Below, in pieces: positions 1 to 14,319 of a DNA stretch of 64,000 bases. Below the pieces are notes generated by a model. That model did no database searches, was not told where the DNA came from, and saw only the letters and a list, made by a program, of their open reading frames with translations. Numbering within the stretch: the first letter of the stretch is position 1; every line of letters begins with the position of its first letter. A program made the translations under genes and the position numbers. The stretch lies in the NCBI RefSeq assembly GCF_050947335.1, contig NW_027473328.1:1860001-1924000 (forward strand), in the 5' to 3' direction. The stretch is from Megachile rotundata. Lineage: Eukaryota; Arthropoda; Insecta; Hymenoptera; Megachilidae.

Positions 1-69
1 CAATCACAATCATACAATCACAATCATACATTCACAATCATACAATCACAATCATACAATCACAATCAT

Positions 70-82
70 ACAAAACAATCAT
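70..82 (+). repeat. 13-bp monomer (phase break 1)
   Basis: ACAAAACAATCAT is one A shorter than the common ACAAAAACAATCAT. It shifts the 14-bp phase of all following monomers by one base. An identical 13-mer in identical context occurs at 38345. Confidence 0.93.
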
Positions 83-1440
83 ACAATCACAATCATACAA
101 TCACAGTCATACAATCATAATCATATAATCACACTCATAAAATTGCAATCATACAATCGCAATCATACAATCACAATCATACCATCACAATCATACAGGC
201 ACAATCATAAAATCACAATCATAGAATCACAATCATACAAAAACAATCATGCAATCACAATCATGTAATCACAATCGTACAATCGCAATCGAACAATCAG
301 AACCATATGATCACAATCATACAATCACAATCATACAATCACAATCATACAATCACAATCATACGATCACAATCATACGAAGACAATCATACAATTACTA
401 CTATACAATCACAATCATACAAAAACAATCATACAAACACAATCATACGATGACAATCATACAATTACTACTATACAATCACAATCATACAAAAACAATC
501 ATACAATCACAGTCATACAAATACAATCATACATTCACAATCATACAATCACAATCATACAATCACAATCATATGATCACAATCAAACAATCACAATGAT
601 ACAATCACAATCATACAATCACAATCATACAATCACAATCATACAATCACAATCATACGATCACAATCATACGAAGACAATCATATAATTACTACTATAC
701 AATCACAATCATACAAAAACAATCATACAATCACAATCATACAATCACAATCGTACAATCACAATCATACAAACACAATCATACAATCACAATCATACTA
801 TCGCAATCATACAATCACAGTCATACAATCACAATCATACAATCACAATCATACATTCACAATCATACAATCACAATAATACAATCACAATCAAACAATC
901 TCAATCATACAATCACAATCATACAATCACAATCATACAATCACAATCATACAATCACAATCATACAATCACAATCATACAATCACAATCATACAATCAC
1001 AATCATACAATCACAATCATACAATCACAATCATACTATCGCAATCATACTATCGCAATCATACAATCACAATCGTACAATCACAACCATACAATCACAA
1101 TCATGCAATCACAATCATACAATCACAATCATACAATCACAATCATACAATCACAATCATACAAAAACAATCATACAATCACAATCATACAATCACAGTC
1201 ATACAATCATAATCATATAATCACACTCATAAAATTGCAATCATACAATCGCAATCATACAATCACAATCATACCATCACAATCATACAGGCACAATCAT
1301 AAAATCACAATCATAGAATCACAATCATACAAAAACAATCATGCAATCACAATCATGTAATCACAATCGTACAATCCCAATCGAACAATCAGAACCATAT
1401 GATCACAATCATACAATCACAATCATACAATCTCAATCAT

Positions 1441-1454
1441 ACACGCGCCATCTT
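1441..1454 (+). repeat. Variant monomer ACACGCGCCATCTT carrying CGCCATCTT
   Basis: This is the most diverged monomer class and one of the few that contain CpG. Copies start at 1441, 8665, 26627, 39786, 54751 and 55871, each directly after an ACAATCTCAATCAT monomer. The nine bases CGCCATCTT match the known YY1 core (CGCCATNTT). Whether any protein binds here is unknown and depends on the organism. Confidence 0.85.
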
Positions 1455-3148
1455 ACAATCACAATCATACAATCGCAATCATACAATCACAATCATACAA
1501 TCACAATCATACAATCACAATCATACAATCACAATCATACAATCACAATCATACAATCACAAACATACATTCACAATCATACAATCACAATCATATGATC
1601 ACAATCAAACAATCACAATGATACAATCACAATCATACAATCACAATCATACAATCACAATCATACAATCACAATCATACGATCACAATCATACGAAGAC
1701 AATCATACAATTACTACTATACAATCACAATCATACAAAAGCAATCATACAATCACAATCATACGATGACAATCATACAATTACTACTATACAATCACAA
1801 TCATACAAAAACAATCATACAATCACAATCATACAATCACAATCATACAATCACAATCATACATTCACAATCATACAATCACAATCATACAATCACAATC
1901 ATACAATCACAATAATACAATCACAATCATACAATCTCAATCATACAATCGCAATCATACAATCACAATCATACAATCACGATCATACAATCACAATCAT
2001 ACAAACACAATCATACAATCACAATCGTACTATCGCAATCATACAATCACAATCATTCAATCACAATCATGCAATCACAATCATACAATCACAATCATAC
2101 GATCACAATCATACAATCACAATCATGCAATCACAATCATACAATCACAATCATACAATCACAATCATACCATCCCAATCATACAATCACAATCACACAA
2201 TCGCAATCATACAATCACAATCATACAAAAACAATGATACAATCACAATCATACAATCACAATCATACAATCGCAATCATACAATCACAATCATACGATC
2301 ACAATCATACGAAGACAATCATACAATTACTACTATACAGTCACAATCATACAAAAACAATCATACAATCACAGTCATACAATCACAATCATACAATCAC
2401 AATCATACATTCACAATCATACAATCACAATCATACAATCACAATCATACAATCACAATAATACAATCACAATCATACAATCTCAATCATACAATCACAA
2501 TCATACAATCACAATCATACAACCAGAATCACACAATCGCAATCATACAATCACAATCATACAAAAACAATGATACAATCACAATCATACAATCATAATC
2601 ATACAATCACAATCATATGATCACAATCAAACAATCACAATGATACAATCGCAATCGTACAATCACAATCATACAATCACAATCATACAATCACAATCAT
2701 ACGATCACAATCATACGAAGACAATCATACAATTACTACTATACAATCACAATCATACAAAAGCAATCATACAATCACAATCATACGATGACAATCATAC
2801 AATTACTACTATACAATCACAATCATACAAAAACAATCATACAATAACAATCATACAATCACAATCATACAATCACAATCATACATTCACAATCATACAA
2901 TCACAATCATACAATCACAATCATACAATCACAATAATACAATCACAATCATACAATCTCAATCATACAATCGCAATCATACAATCACAATCATACAATC
3001 ACAATCATACAATCACAATCATACCATCCCAATCGTACAATCACCATCACACAATCGCAATCATACAAGAACAATGATACAATCACAATCATACAATCAC
3101 AATCATACAATCACAATCATACAATCACAATCATACAATCACAATCAT

Positions 3149-3218
3149 ACGATCACAATCATACGAAGACAATCATACAATTACTACTATACAATCACAA
3201 TCATACAAAAACAATCAT
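3149..3218 (+). repeat. Recurrent five-monomer module (ACGATC, ACGAAG, ATTACTACTAT, consensus, ACAAAAAC)
   Basis: This entry marks one example of the commonest variant cluster. The order is ACGATCACAATCAT, ACGAAGACAATCAT, ACAATTACTACTAT, ACAATCACAATCAT, ACAAAAACAATCAT. ATTACTACTAT starts at 394, 688, 1710, 2326, 2732, 3180, 3460, 4146, 4720, 5350, 5588, 6120, 6498, 6778 and 7128 in the first 7.2 kb. A second ATTACTACTAT often follows 70 bp later (464, 1780, 2802, 3530, 6848), preceded by ACGATGACAATCAT. The module recurs through the whole window and is the main landmark for aligning higher-order copies. Confidence 0.85.
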
Positions 3219-3358
3219 ACAATCACAGTCATACAATCACAATCATACAATCACAATCATACATTCACAATCATACAATCACAATCATACAATCACAATC
3301 ATACAATCACAATCATACAATCACAGTCATACAATCACAATCACACAATCTCAATCAT

Positions 3359-3372
3359 ACACACGCCATCTT
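3359..3372 (+). repeat. Variant monomer ACACACGCCATCTT carrying CGCCATCTT
   Basis: A sister form of the ACACGCGCCATCTT monomer, belonging to the 3,318-bp higher-order repeat. Copies start at 3359, 4045, 6677, 10583, 11269, 13901, 14587, 41690, 42376, 44994 and, with one change outside the core (ACATACGCCATCTT), 45666. CGCCATCTT is intact in all eleven. Confidence 0.85.
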
Positions 3373-5821
3373 ACAATCACAATCATACAATCACAATCAT
3401 ACAATCACAATCATACAATCACAATCATACGATCACAATCATACGAAGACAATCATACAATTACTACTATATAATCACAATCATACAAAAGCAATCATAC
3501 AATCACAATCATACGATGACAATCATACAATTACTACTATACAATCACAATCATACAAAAACAATCATACAATCACAATCATACAATCACAATCATACAA
3601 TCACAATCATACATTCACAATCATACAATCACAATCATACAATCACAATCATACAATCACAATAATACAATCACAATCATACAATCTCAATCATACAATC
3701 GCAATCATACAATCACAATCATACAATCACAATCATACAATCACAATCATACAAACACAATCATACAATCACAATCATACTATCGCAATCATACAATCAC
3801 AATCGTACAATCACAATCATACAATCACAATCATGCAATCACAATCATACAATCACAATCATACAATCACAATCATACCATCCCAATCGTACAATCACCA
3901 TCACACAATCGCAATCATACAATCACAATCATACAAAAACAATGATACAATCACAAACATACAATCACAATCATACAATCACAATCATACAATCACAATC
4001 ATACAATCACAGTCATACAATCACAATCACACAATCTCAATCATACACACGCCATCTTACAATCACAATCATACAATCACAATCATACAATCACAATCAT
4101 ACAATCACAATCATACGATCACAATCATACGAAGACAATCATACAATTACTACTATACAATCACAATCATACAATCACAATCATACAAACACAATCATAC
4201 AATCACAATCATACTATCGCAATCATACAATCACAATCGTACAATCACAATCATACAATCACAATCATTCAATCACAATCATGCAATCACAATCATACAA
4301 TCACAATCATACAATCACAATCATACAATCACAATCATGCAATGACAATCATACAATCACAATCATACAATCACAATCATACCATCCCAATCATACAATC
4401 ACAATCACACAATCGCAATCATACAATCACAATCATACAAAAACAATGATACAATCACAATCATACAATCACAATCATACAATCACAATCATACAAAAAC
4501 AATCATACAATCACAATCATACGATGACAATCCTACAATTACTACTATACAATCACAATCACACAAAAACAATCATACAATCACAATCATACAATCACAA
4601 TCATACATTCACAATCATACAATCACAATCATACAATCACAATCATGTGATCACAATCAAACAATCAGAATCATACAATCACAATCATACGATCACAATC
4701 ATACGAAGACAATCATACAATTACTACTATACAATCACAATCATACAAAAGCAATCATACAATCACAATCATACGATGACAATCATACAATAACTACTAT
4801 ACAATCACAATCATACAAAAACAATCATACAATCACAATCATACAATCACAATCATACAATCACAATCATACATTCACAATCATACAATCACAATCATAC
4901 AATCACAATCATACAATCACAATCATACAATCACAGTCATACCATCCCAATCATACAATCACAATCATACAATCACAATCATACAATCACAATTATACAA
5001 ACATAATCATACAATCACAATCATACTATCGCAATCATACAATCACAATCGTACAATCACAATCATACAATCACAATCATTCAATCACAATCATGCAATC
5101 ACAATCATACAATCACAATCATACAATCACAATCATACAATCACAATCATGCAATCACAATCATACAATCACAATCATACAATCACAGTCATACCATCCC
5201 AATCATACAATCACAATCACACAATCGCAATCATACAATCACAATCATACAAAAACAATGATACAATCACAATCATACAATCACAGTCATACAATCACAA
5301 TCATACAATCACAATCATACGATCACAAACATACGAAGACAATCATACAATTACTACTATACAATCACAATCATACAAAAACAATCATACGATGACAATC
5401 CTACAATTACTACTATACAATCACAATCACACAAAAACAATCATACAATCACAATCATACAATCACAATCATACAATCACAATCATGCAATCACAATCAT
5501 ACAATCACAATCATACAATCACCATAATACAATCACAATAATACAATCACAATCATACGATCACAATCATACGAAGACAATCATACAATTACTACTATAC
5601 AATCGCAATCACACAAAAACAATCATACAATCACAATCATACAATCACAATCATACAATCACAATCATACAATCACAATCATACAATCACAATCATACAA
5701 TCACAATCATACAATCACAATCATACAATCACAATCATACAATCACAATCATACTATTGCAATCATACAATCACAATCATATAATCACAAGCATACGATC
5801 ACAATCATACAATCACAATCA

Positions 5822-5835
5822 TGCAATTTCGTTCA
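5822..5835 (+). repeat. Variant monomer GCAATTTCGTTCAT / GCAATTTCGATCAT
   Basis: Two forms mark two block families. The T form (TTTCGTTC) is at about 5822, 13046, 16364, 44153, 47471 and 57144, all within or just after 3,318-bp repeats. The A form (TTTCGATC) is at about 21530, 27844, 30000, 30868, 30896, 36692, 51600 and 61302. A single T/A difference thus separates the families without exception among those I read. Confidence 0.8.
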
Positions 5836-6391
5836 TACAATCACAATCATACCATCCCAATCATACAATCACAATCATACAATCACAATCATACAATCAC
5901 AATCATACCATCCCAATCATACAATCACAATCATACAATCACAATCATACAATCACAATCATACAATCACAATCATACAATCACAATTACACAATCGCAA
6001 TCATACAATCACAATCATACAAAAACAATGATACAATCACAATCATACAATCACAACCATACAATCACAATCATACAATCACAATCATACGATCACAATC
6101 ATTCGAAGACAATCATACAATTACTACTATACAATCACAATCATACAAAAACAATCATACAATCACAGTCATACAATCACAATCATACAATCACAATCAT
6201 ACATTCACAATCATACAATCACAATCATACAATCACAATCATACAATCACAATAATACAATCACAATCATACAATCTCAATCATACAATCGCAATCATAC
6301 AATCACAATCATACAATCACAATCATACAATCACAATCATACCATCCCAATCGTACAATCACCATCACACAATCGCAATCATACAAGAACA

Positions 6392-7095
6392 ATGATACAA
6401 TCACAATCATACAATCACAATCATACAATCACAATCATACAATCACAATCATACAATCACAATCATACGATCACAATCATACGAAGACAATCATACAATT
6501 ACTACTATACAATCACAATCATACAAAAACAATCATACAATCACAGTCATACAATCACAATCATACAATCACAATCATACATTCACAATCATACAATCAC
6601 AATCATACAATCACAATCATACAATCACAATCATACAATCACAGTCATACAATCACAATCACACAATCTCAATCATACACACGCCATCTTACAATCACAA
6701 TCATACAATCACAATCATACAATCACAATCATACAATCACAATCATACGATCACAATCATACGAAGACAATCATACAATTACTACTATATAATCACAATC
6801 ATACAAAAGCAATCATACAATCACAATCATACGATGACAATCATACAATTACTACTATACAATCACAATCATACAAAAACAATCATACAATCACAATCAT
6901 ACAATCACAATCATACAATCACAATCATACATTCACAATCATACAATCACAATCATACAATCACAATCATACAATCACAATAATACAATCACAATCATAC
7001 AATCTCAATCATACAATCGCAATCATACAATCACAATCATACAATCACAATCATACAATCACAATCATACAAACACAATCATACAATCACAATCA
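6392..7095 (+). repeat. 3,318-bp higher-order repeat, truncated copy 2
   Basis: Only the first 704 bp or so of the unit are present, matching 3074-3777. The copy ends where the array jumps to the A/B junction. The equivalent copy in block B (from 13616) is nearly full length, so truncation here is a breakpoint and not an intrinsic unit end. Confidence 0.8.
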
Positions 7096-7246
7096 TACGA
7101 TCACAATCATACGAAGACAATCATACAATTACTACTATACAATCACAATCATACAAAAACAATCATACAATCACAATCATACAATCACAATCATACAATC
7201 ACAATCATACAAACACAATCATACAATCACAATCATACTATCGCAA
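7096..7246 (+). repeat. Junction segment between blocks A and B
   Basis: At about 7095 block A leaves the order seen at 3777 and 14319 (ACTATCGCAATCAT next) and instead runs into ACGATC, ACGAAG and ATTACTACTAT monomers. At about 7246 it enters the ACAATCACAGTCAT, ACAATCATAATCAT series that starts block B. The roughly 150 bp between are ordinary 14-bp monomers of types found elsewhere, still in the same 14-bp phase. This looks like a recombination junction inside the array. Confidence 0.7.
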
Positions 7247-10200
7247 TCATACAATCACAGTCATACAATCATAATCATATAATCACACTCATAAAATTGC
7301 AATCATACAATCGCAATCATACAATCACAATCATACCATCACAATCATACAGGCACAATCATAAAATCACAATCATAGAATCACAATCATACAAAAACAA
7401 TCATGCAATCACAATCATGTAATCACAATCGTACAATCGCAATCGAACAATCAGAACCATATGATCACAATCATACAATCACAATCATACAATCACAATC
7501 ATACAATCACAATCATACGATCACAATCATACGAAGACAATCATACAATTACTACTATACAATCACAATCATACAAAAACAATCATACAAACACAATCAT
7601 ACGATGACAATCATACAATTACTACTATACAATCACAATCATACAAAAACAATCATACAATCACAGTCATACAAATACAATCATACATTCACAATCATAC
7701 AATCACAATCATACAATCACAATCATATGATCACAATCAAACAATCACAATGATACAATCACAATCATACAATCACAATCATACAATCACAATCATACAA
7801 TCACAATCATACGATCACAATCATACGAAGACAATCATATAATTACTACTATACAATCACAATCATACAGAAGCAATCATACAATCACAGTCATACGATG
7901 ACAATCATACAATTACTACTATACAATCACAATCATACAAAAACAATCATACAATCACAATCATACAATCACAATCATACAATCACAATCATACAAACAC
8001 AATCATACAATCACAATCATACTATCGCAATCATACAATCACAGTCATACAATCACAATCATACAATCACAATCATACATTCACAATCATACAATCACAA
8101 TAATACAATCACAATCAAACAATCTCAATCATACAATCACAATCATACAATCACAATCATACAATCACAATCATACAATCACAATCATACAATCACAATC
8201 ATACAATCACAATCATACAATCACAATCATACAATCACAATCATACAATCACAATCATACTATCGCAATCATACTATCGCAATCATACAATCACAATCGT
8301 ACAATCACAACCATACAATCACAATCATGCAATCACAATCATACAATCACAATCATACAATCACAATCATACAATCACAATCATACAAAAACAATCATAC
8401 AATCACAATCATACAATCACAGTCATACAATCATAATCATATAATCACACTCATAAAATTGCAATCATACAATCGCAATCATACAATCACAATCATACCA
8501 TCACAATCATACAGGCACAATCATAAAATCACAATCATAGAATCACAATCATACAAAAACAATCATGCAATCACAATCATGTAATCACAATCGTACAATC
8601 CCAATCGAACAATCAGAACCATATGATCACAATCATACAATCACAATCATACAATCTCAATCATACACGCGCCATCTTACAATCACAATCATACAATCGC
8701 AATCATACAATCACAATCATACAATCACAATCATACAATCACAATCATACAATCACAATCATACAATCACAATCATACAATCACAAACATACATTCACAA
8801 TCATACAATCACAATCATATGATCACAATCAAACAATCACAATGATACAATCACAATCATACAATCACAATCATACAATCACAATCATACAATCACAATC
8901 ATACGATCACAATCATACGAAGACAATCATACAATTACTACTATACAATCACAATCATACAAAAGCAATCATACAATCACAATCATACGATGACAATCAT
9001 ACAATTACTACTATACAATCACAATCATACAAAAACAATCATACAATCACAATCATACAATCACAATCATACAATCACAATCATACATTCACAATCATAC
9101 AATCACAATCATACAATCACAATCATACAATCACAATAATACAATCACAATCATACAATCTCAATCATACAATCGCAATCATACAATCACAATCATACAA
9201 TCACGATCATACAATCACAATCATACAAACACAATCATACAATCACAATCGTACTATCGCAATCATACAATCACAATCATTCAATCACAATCATGCAATC
9301 ACAATCATACAATCACAATCATACGATCACAATCATACAATCACAATCATGCAATCACAATCATACAATCACAATCATACAATCACAATCATACCATCCC
9401 AATCATACAATCACAATCACACAATCGCAATCATACAATCACAATCATACAAAAACAATGATACAATCACAATCATACAATCACAATCATACAATCGCAA
9501 TCATACAATCACAATCATACGATCACAATCATACGAAGACAATCATACAATTACTACTATACAGTCACAATCATACAAAAACAATCATACAATCACAGTC
9601 ATACAATCACAATCATACAATCACAATCATACATTCACAATCATACAATCACAATCATACAATCACAATCATACAATCACAATAATACAATCACAATCAT
9701 ACAATCTCAATCATACAATCACAATCATACAATCACAATCATACAACCAGAATCACACAATCGCAATCATACAATCACAATCATACAAAAACAATGATAC
9801 AATCACAATCATACAATCATAATCATACAATCACAATCATATGATCACAATCAAACAATCACAATGATACAATCGCAATCGTACAATCACAATCATACAA
9901 TCACTATCATACAATCACAATCATACGATCACAATCATACGAAGACAATCATACAATTACTACTATACAATCACAATCATACAAAAGCAATCATACAATC
10001 ACAATCATACGATGACAATCATACAATTACTACTATACAATCACAATCATACAAAAACAATCATACAATAACAATCATACAATCACAATCATACAATCAC
10101 AATCATACATTCACAATCATACAATCACAATCATACAATCACAATCATACAATCACAATAATACAATCACAATCATACAATCTCAATCATACAATCGCAA

Positions 10201-13200
10201 TCATACAATCACAATCATACAATCACAATCATACAATCACAATCATACCATCCCAATCGTACAATCACCATCACACAATCGCAATCATACAAGAACAATG
10301 ATACAATCACAATCATACAATCACAATCATACAATCACAATCATACAATCACAATCATACAATCACAATCATACGATCACAATCATACGAAGACAATCAT
10401 ACAATTACTACTATACAATCACAATCATACAAAAACAATCATACAATCACAGTCATACAATCACAATCATACAATCACAATCATACATTCACAATCATAC
10501 AATCACAATCATACAATCACAATCATACAATCACAATCATACAATCACAGTCATACAATCACAATCACACAATCTCAATCATACACACGCCATCTTACAA
10601 TCACAATCATACAATCACAATCATACAATCACAATCATACAATCACAATCATACGATCACAATCATACGAAGACAATCATACAATTACTACTATATAATC
10701 ACAATCATACAAAAGCAATCATACAATCACAATCATACGATGACAATCATACAATTACTACTATACAATCACAATCATACAAAAACAATCATACAATCAC
10801 AATCATACAATCACAATCATACAATCACAATCATACATTCACAATCATACAATCACAATCATACAATCACAATCATACAATCACAATAATACAATCACAA
10901 TCATACAATCTCAATCATACAATCGCAATCATACAATCACAATCATACAATCACAATCATACAATCACAATCATACAAACACAATCATACAATCACAATC
11001 ATACTATCGCAATCATACAATCACAATCGTACAATCACAATCATACAATCACAATCATGCAATCACAATCATACAATCACAATCATACAATCACAATCAT
11101 ACCATCCCAATCGTACAATCACCATCACACAATCGCAATCATACAATCACAATCATACAAAAACAATGATACAATCACAAACATACAATCACAATCATAC
11201 AATCACAATCATACAATCACAATCATACAATCACAGTCATACAATCACAATCACACAATCTCAATCATACACACGCCATCTTACAATCACAATCATACAA
11301 TCACAATCATACAATCACAATCATACAATCACAATCATACGATCACAATCATACGAAGACAATCATACAATTACTACTATACAATCACAATCATACAATC
11401 ACAATCATACAAACACAATCATACAATCACAATCATACTATCGCAATCATACAATCACAATCGTACAATCACAATCATACAATCACAATCATTCAATCAC
11501 AATCATGCAATCACAATCATACAATCACAATCATACAATCACAATCATACAATCACAATCATGCAATGACAATCATACAATCACAATCATACAATCACAA
11601 TCATACCATCCCAATCATACAATCACAATCACACAATCGCAATCATACAATCACAATCATACAAAAACAATGATACAATCACAATCATACAATCACAATC
11701 ATACAATCACAATCATACAAAAACAATCATACAATCACAATCATACGATGACAATCCTACAATTACTACTATACAATCACAATCACACAAAAACAATCAT
11801 ACAATCACAATCATACAATCACAATCATACATTCACAATCATACAATCACAATCATACAATCACAATCATGTGATCACAATCAAACAATCAGAATCATAC
11901 AATCACAATCATACGATCACAATCATACGAAGACAATCATACAATTACTACTATACAATCACAATCATACAAAAGCAATCATACAATCACAATCATACGA
12001 TGACAATCATACAATAACTACTATACAATCACAATCATACAAAAACAATCATACAATCACAATCATACAATCACAATCATACAATCACAATCATACATTC
12101 ACAATCATACAATCACAATCATACAATCACAATCATACAATCACAATAATACAATCACAATCATACAATCGCAATCATACAATCACAATCATACAATCAC
12201 AATCATACAATCACAATTATACAAACATAATCATACAATCACAATCATACTATCGCAATCATACAATCACAATCGTACAATCACAATCATACAATCACAA
12301 TCATTCAATCACAATCATGCAATCACAATCATACAATCACAATCATACAATCACAATCATACAATCACAATCATGCAATCACAATCATACAATCACAATC
12401 ATACAATCACAGTCATACCATCCCAATCATACAATCACAATCACACAATCGCAATCATACAATCACAATCATACAAAAACAATGATACAATCACAATCAT
12501 ACAATCACAGTCATACAATCACAATCATACAATCACAATCATACGATCACAAACATACGAAGACAATCATACAATTACTACTATACAATCACAATCATAC
12601 AAAAACAATCATACGATGACAATCCTACAATTACTACTATACAATCACAATCACACAAAAACAATCATACAATCACAATCATACAATCACAATCATACAA
12701 TCACAATCATGCAATCACAATCATACAATCACAATCATACAATCACCATAATACAATCACAATAATACAATCACAATCATACGATCACAATCATACGAAG
12801 ACAATCATACAATTACTACTATACAATCGCAATCACACAAAAACAATCATACAATCACAATCATACAATCACAATCATACAATCACAATCATACAATCAC
12901 AATCATACAATCACAATCATACAATCACAATCATACAATCACAATCATACAATCACAATCATACAATCACAATCATACTATTGCAATCATACAATCACAA
13001 TCATATAATCACAAGCATACGATCACAATCATACAATCACAATCATGCAATTTCGTTCATACAATCACAATCATACCATCCCAATCATACAATCACAATC
13101 ATACAATCACAATCATACAATCACAATCATACCATCCCAATCATACAATCACAATCATACAATCACAATCATACAATCACAATCATACAATCACAATCAT

Positions 13201-14319
13201 ACAATCACAATTACACAATCGCAATCATACAATCACAATCATACAAAAACAATGATACAATCACAATCTTACAATCACAACCATACAATCACAATCATAC
13301 AATCACAATCATACGATCACAATCATTCGAAGACAATCATACAATTACTACTATACAATCACAATCATACAAAAACAATCATACAATCACAGTCATACAA
13401 TCACAATCATACAATCACAATCATACATTCACAATCATACAATCACAATCATACAATCACAATCATACAATCACAATAATACAATCACAATCATACAATC
13501 TCAATCATACAATCGCAATCATACAATCACAATCATACAATCACAATCATACAATCACAATCATACCATCCCAATCGTACAATCACCATCACACAATCGC
13601 AATCATACAAGAACAATGATACAATCACAATCATACAATCACAATCATACAATCACAATCATACAATCACAATCATACAATCACAATCATACGATCACAA
13701 TCATACGAAGACAATCATACAATTACTACTATACAATCACAATCATACAAAAACAATCATACAATCACAGTCATACAATCACAATCATACAATCACAATC
13801 ATACATTCACAATCATACAATCACAATCATACAATCACAATCATACAATCACAATCATACAATCACAGTCATACAATCACAATCACACAATCTCAATCAT
13901 ACACACGCCATCTTACAATCACAATCATACAATCACAATCATACAATCACAATCATACAATCACAATCATACGATCACAATCATACGAAGACAATCATAC
14001 AATTACTACTATATAATCACAATCATACAAAAGCAATCATACAATCACAATCATACGATGACAATCATACAATTACTACTATACAATCACAATCATACAA
14101 AAACAATCATACAATCACAATCATACAATCACAATCATACAATCACAATCATACATTCACAATCATACAATCACAATCATACAATCACAATCATACAATC
14201 ACAATAATACAATCACAATCATACAATCTCAATCATACAATCGCAATCATACAATCACAATCATACAATCACAATCATACAATCACAATCATACAAACAC
14301 AATCATACAATCACAATCA
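7247..14319 (+). repeat. Higher-order block B (second copy of 7.2 kb tandem duplication)
   Basis: This block repeats block A monomer by monomer at +7,224 bp: for example CGCCATCTT monomers at 8665, 10583, 11269 and 13901 match 1441, 3359, 4045 and 6677. It keeps the five-monomer segment (about 7853-7922) that A lacks. Block C later matches B in this point, so the deletion is on the A side. Past 14319 the sequence continues the 3,318-bp higher-order repeat that A abandons at 7095. Confidence 0.85.
10298..13615 (+). repeat. 3,318-bp higher-order repeat, copy 3
   Basis: This matches copy 1 at +7,224 and the next copy at +3,318. Landmarks are CGCCATCTT monomers at 10583 and 11269 and a TTTCGTTC monomer at about 13046. 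It carries the common monomer order at 12137-12178 (AATAAT, consensus, TCGCAAT), where copy 1 has a different patch. Confidence 0.85.

Larger units (their letters stand above)
3074..6391 (+). repeat. 3,318-bp higher-order repeat, copy 1
   Basis: This is a unit of 237 monomers defined by an exact 3,318-bp offset to the sequence starting at 6392. Landmarks that recur at this spacing are ATTACTACTAT at 3180/6498, 3460/6778 and 3530/6848, and CGCCATCTT at 3359/6677. The unit start is arbitrary, because a tandem repeat has no intrinsic first base; I set it at a variant cluster. Within the unit at 4913-4978 lies a patch that differs from all other copies. Confidence 0.85.
93..7095 (+). repeat. Higher-order block A (first copy of 7.2 kb tandem duplication)
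   Basis: The order of variant monomers in this block is repeated in block B. The offset is 7,154 bp up to about 700 and 7,224 bp from about 730 to 7095. The 70-bp change is a five-monomer deletion in A near 699-726. A also carries a small patch of different monomers at 4913-4978 that B lacks. Landmarks are the CGCCATCTT-bearing monomers at 1441, 3359, 4045 and 6677, and the TTTCGTTC monomer at about 5822. By eye only a few single-base differences separate A from B, which suggests a recent duplication. Boundaries are placed where variant order stops matching and are approximate to a few monomers. Confidence 0.85.
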
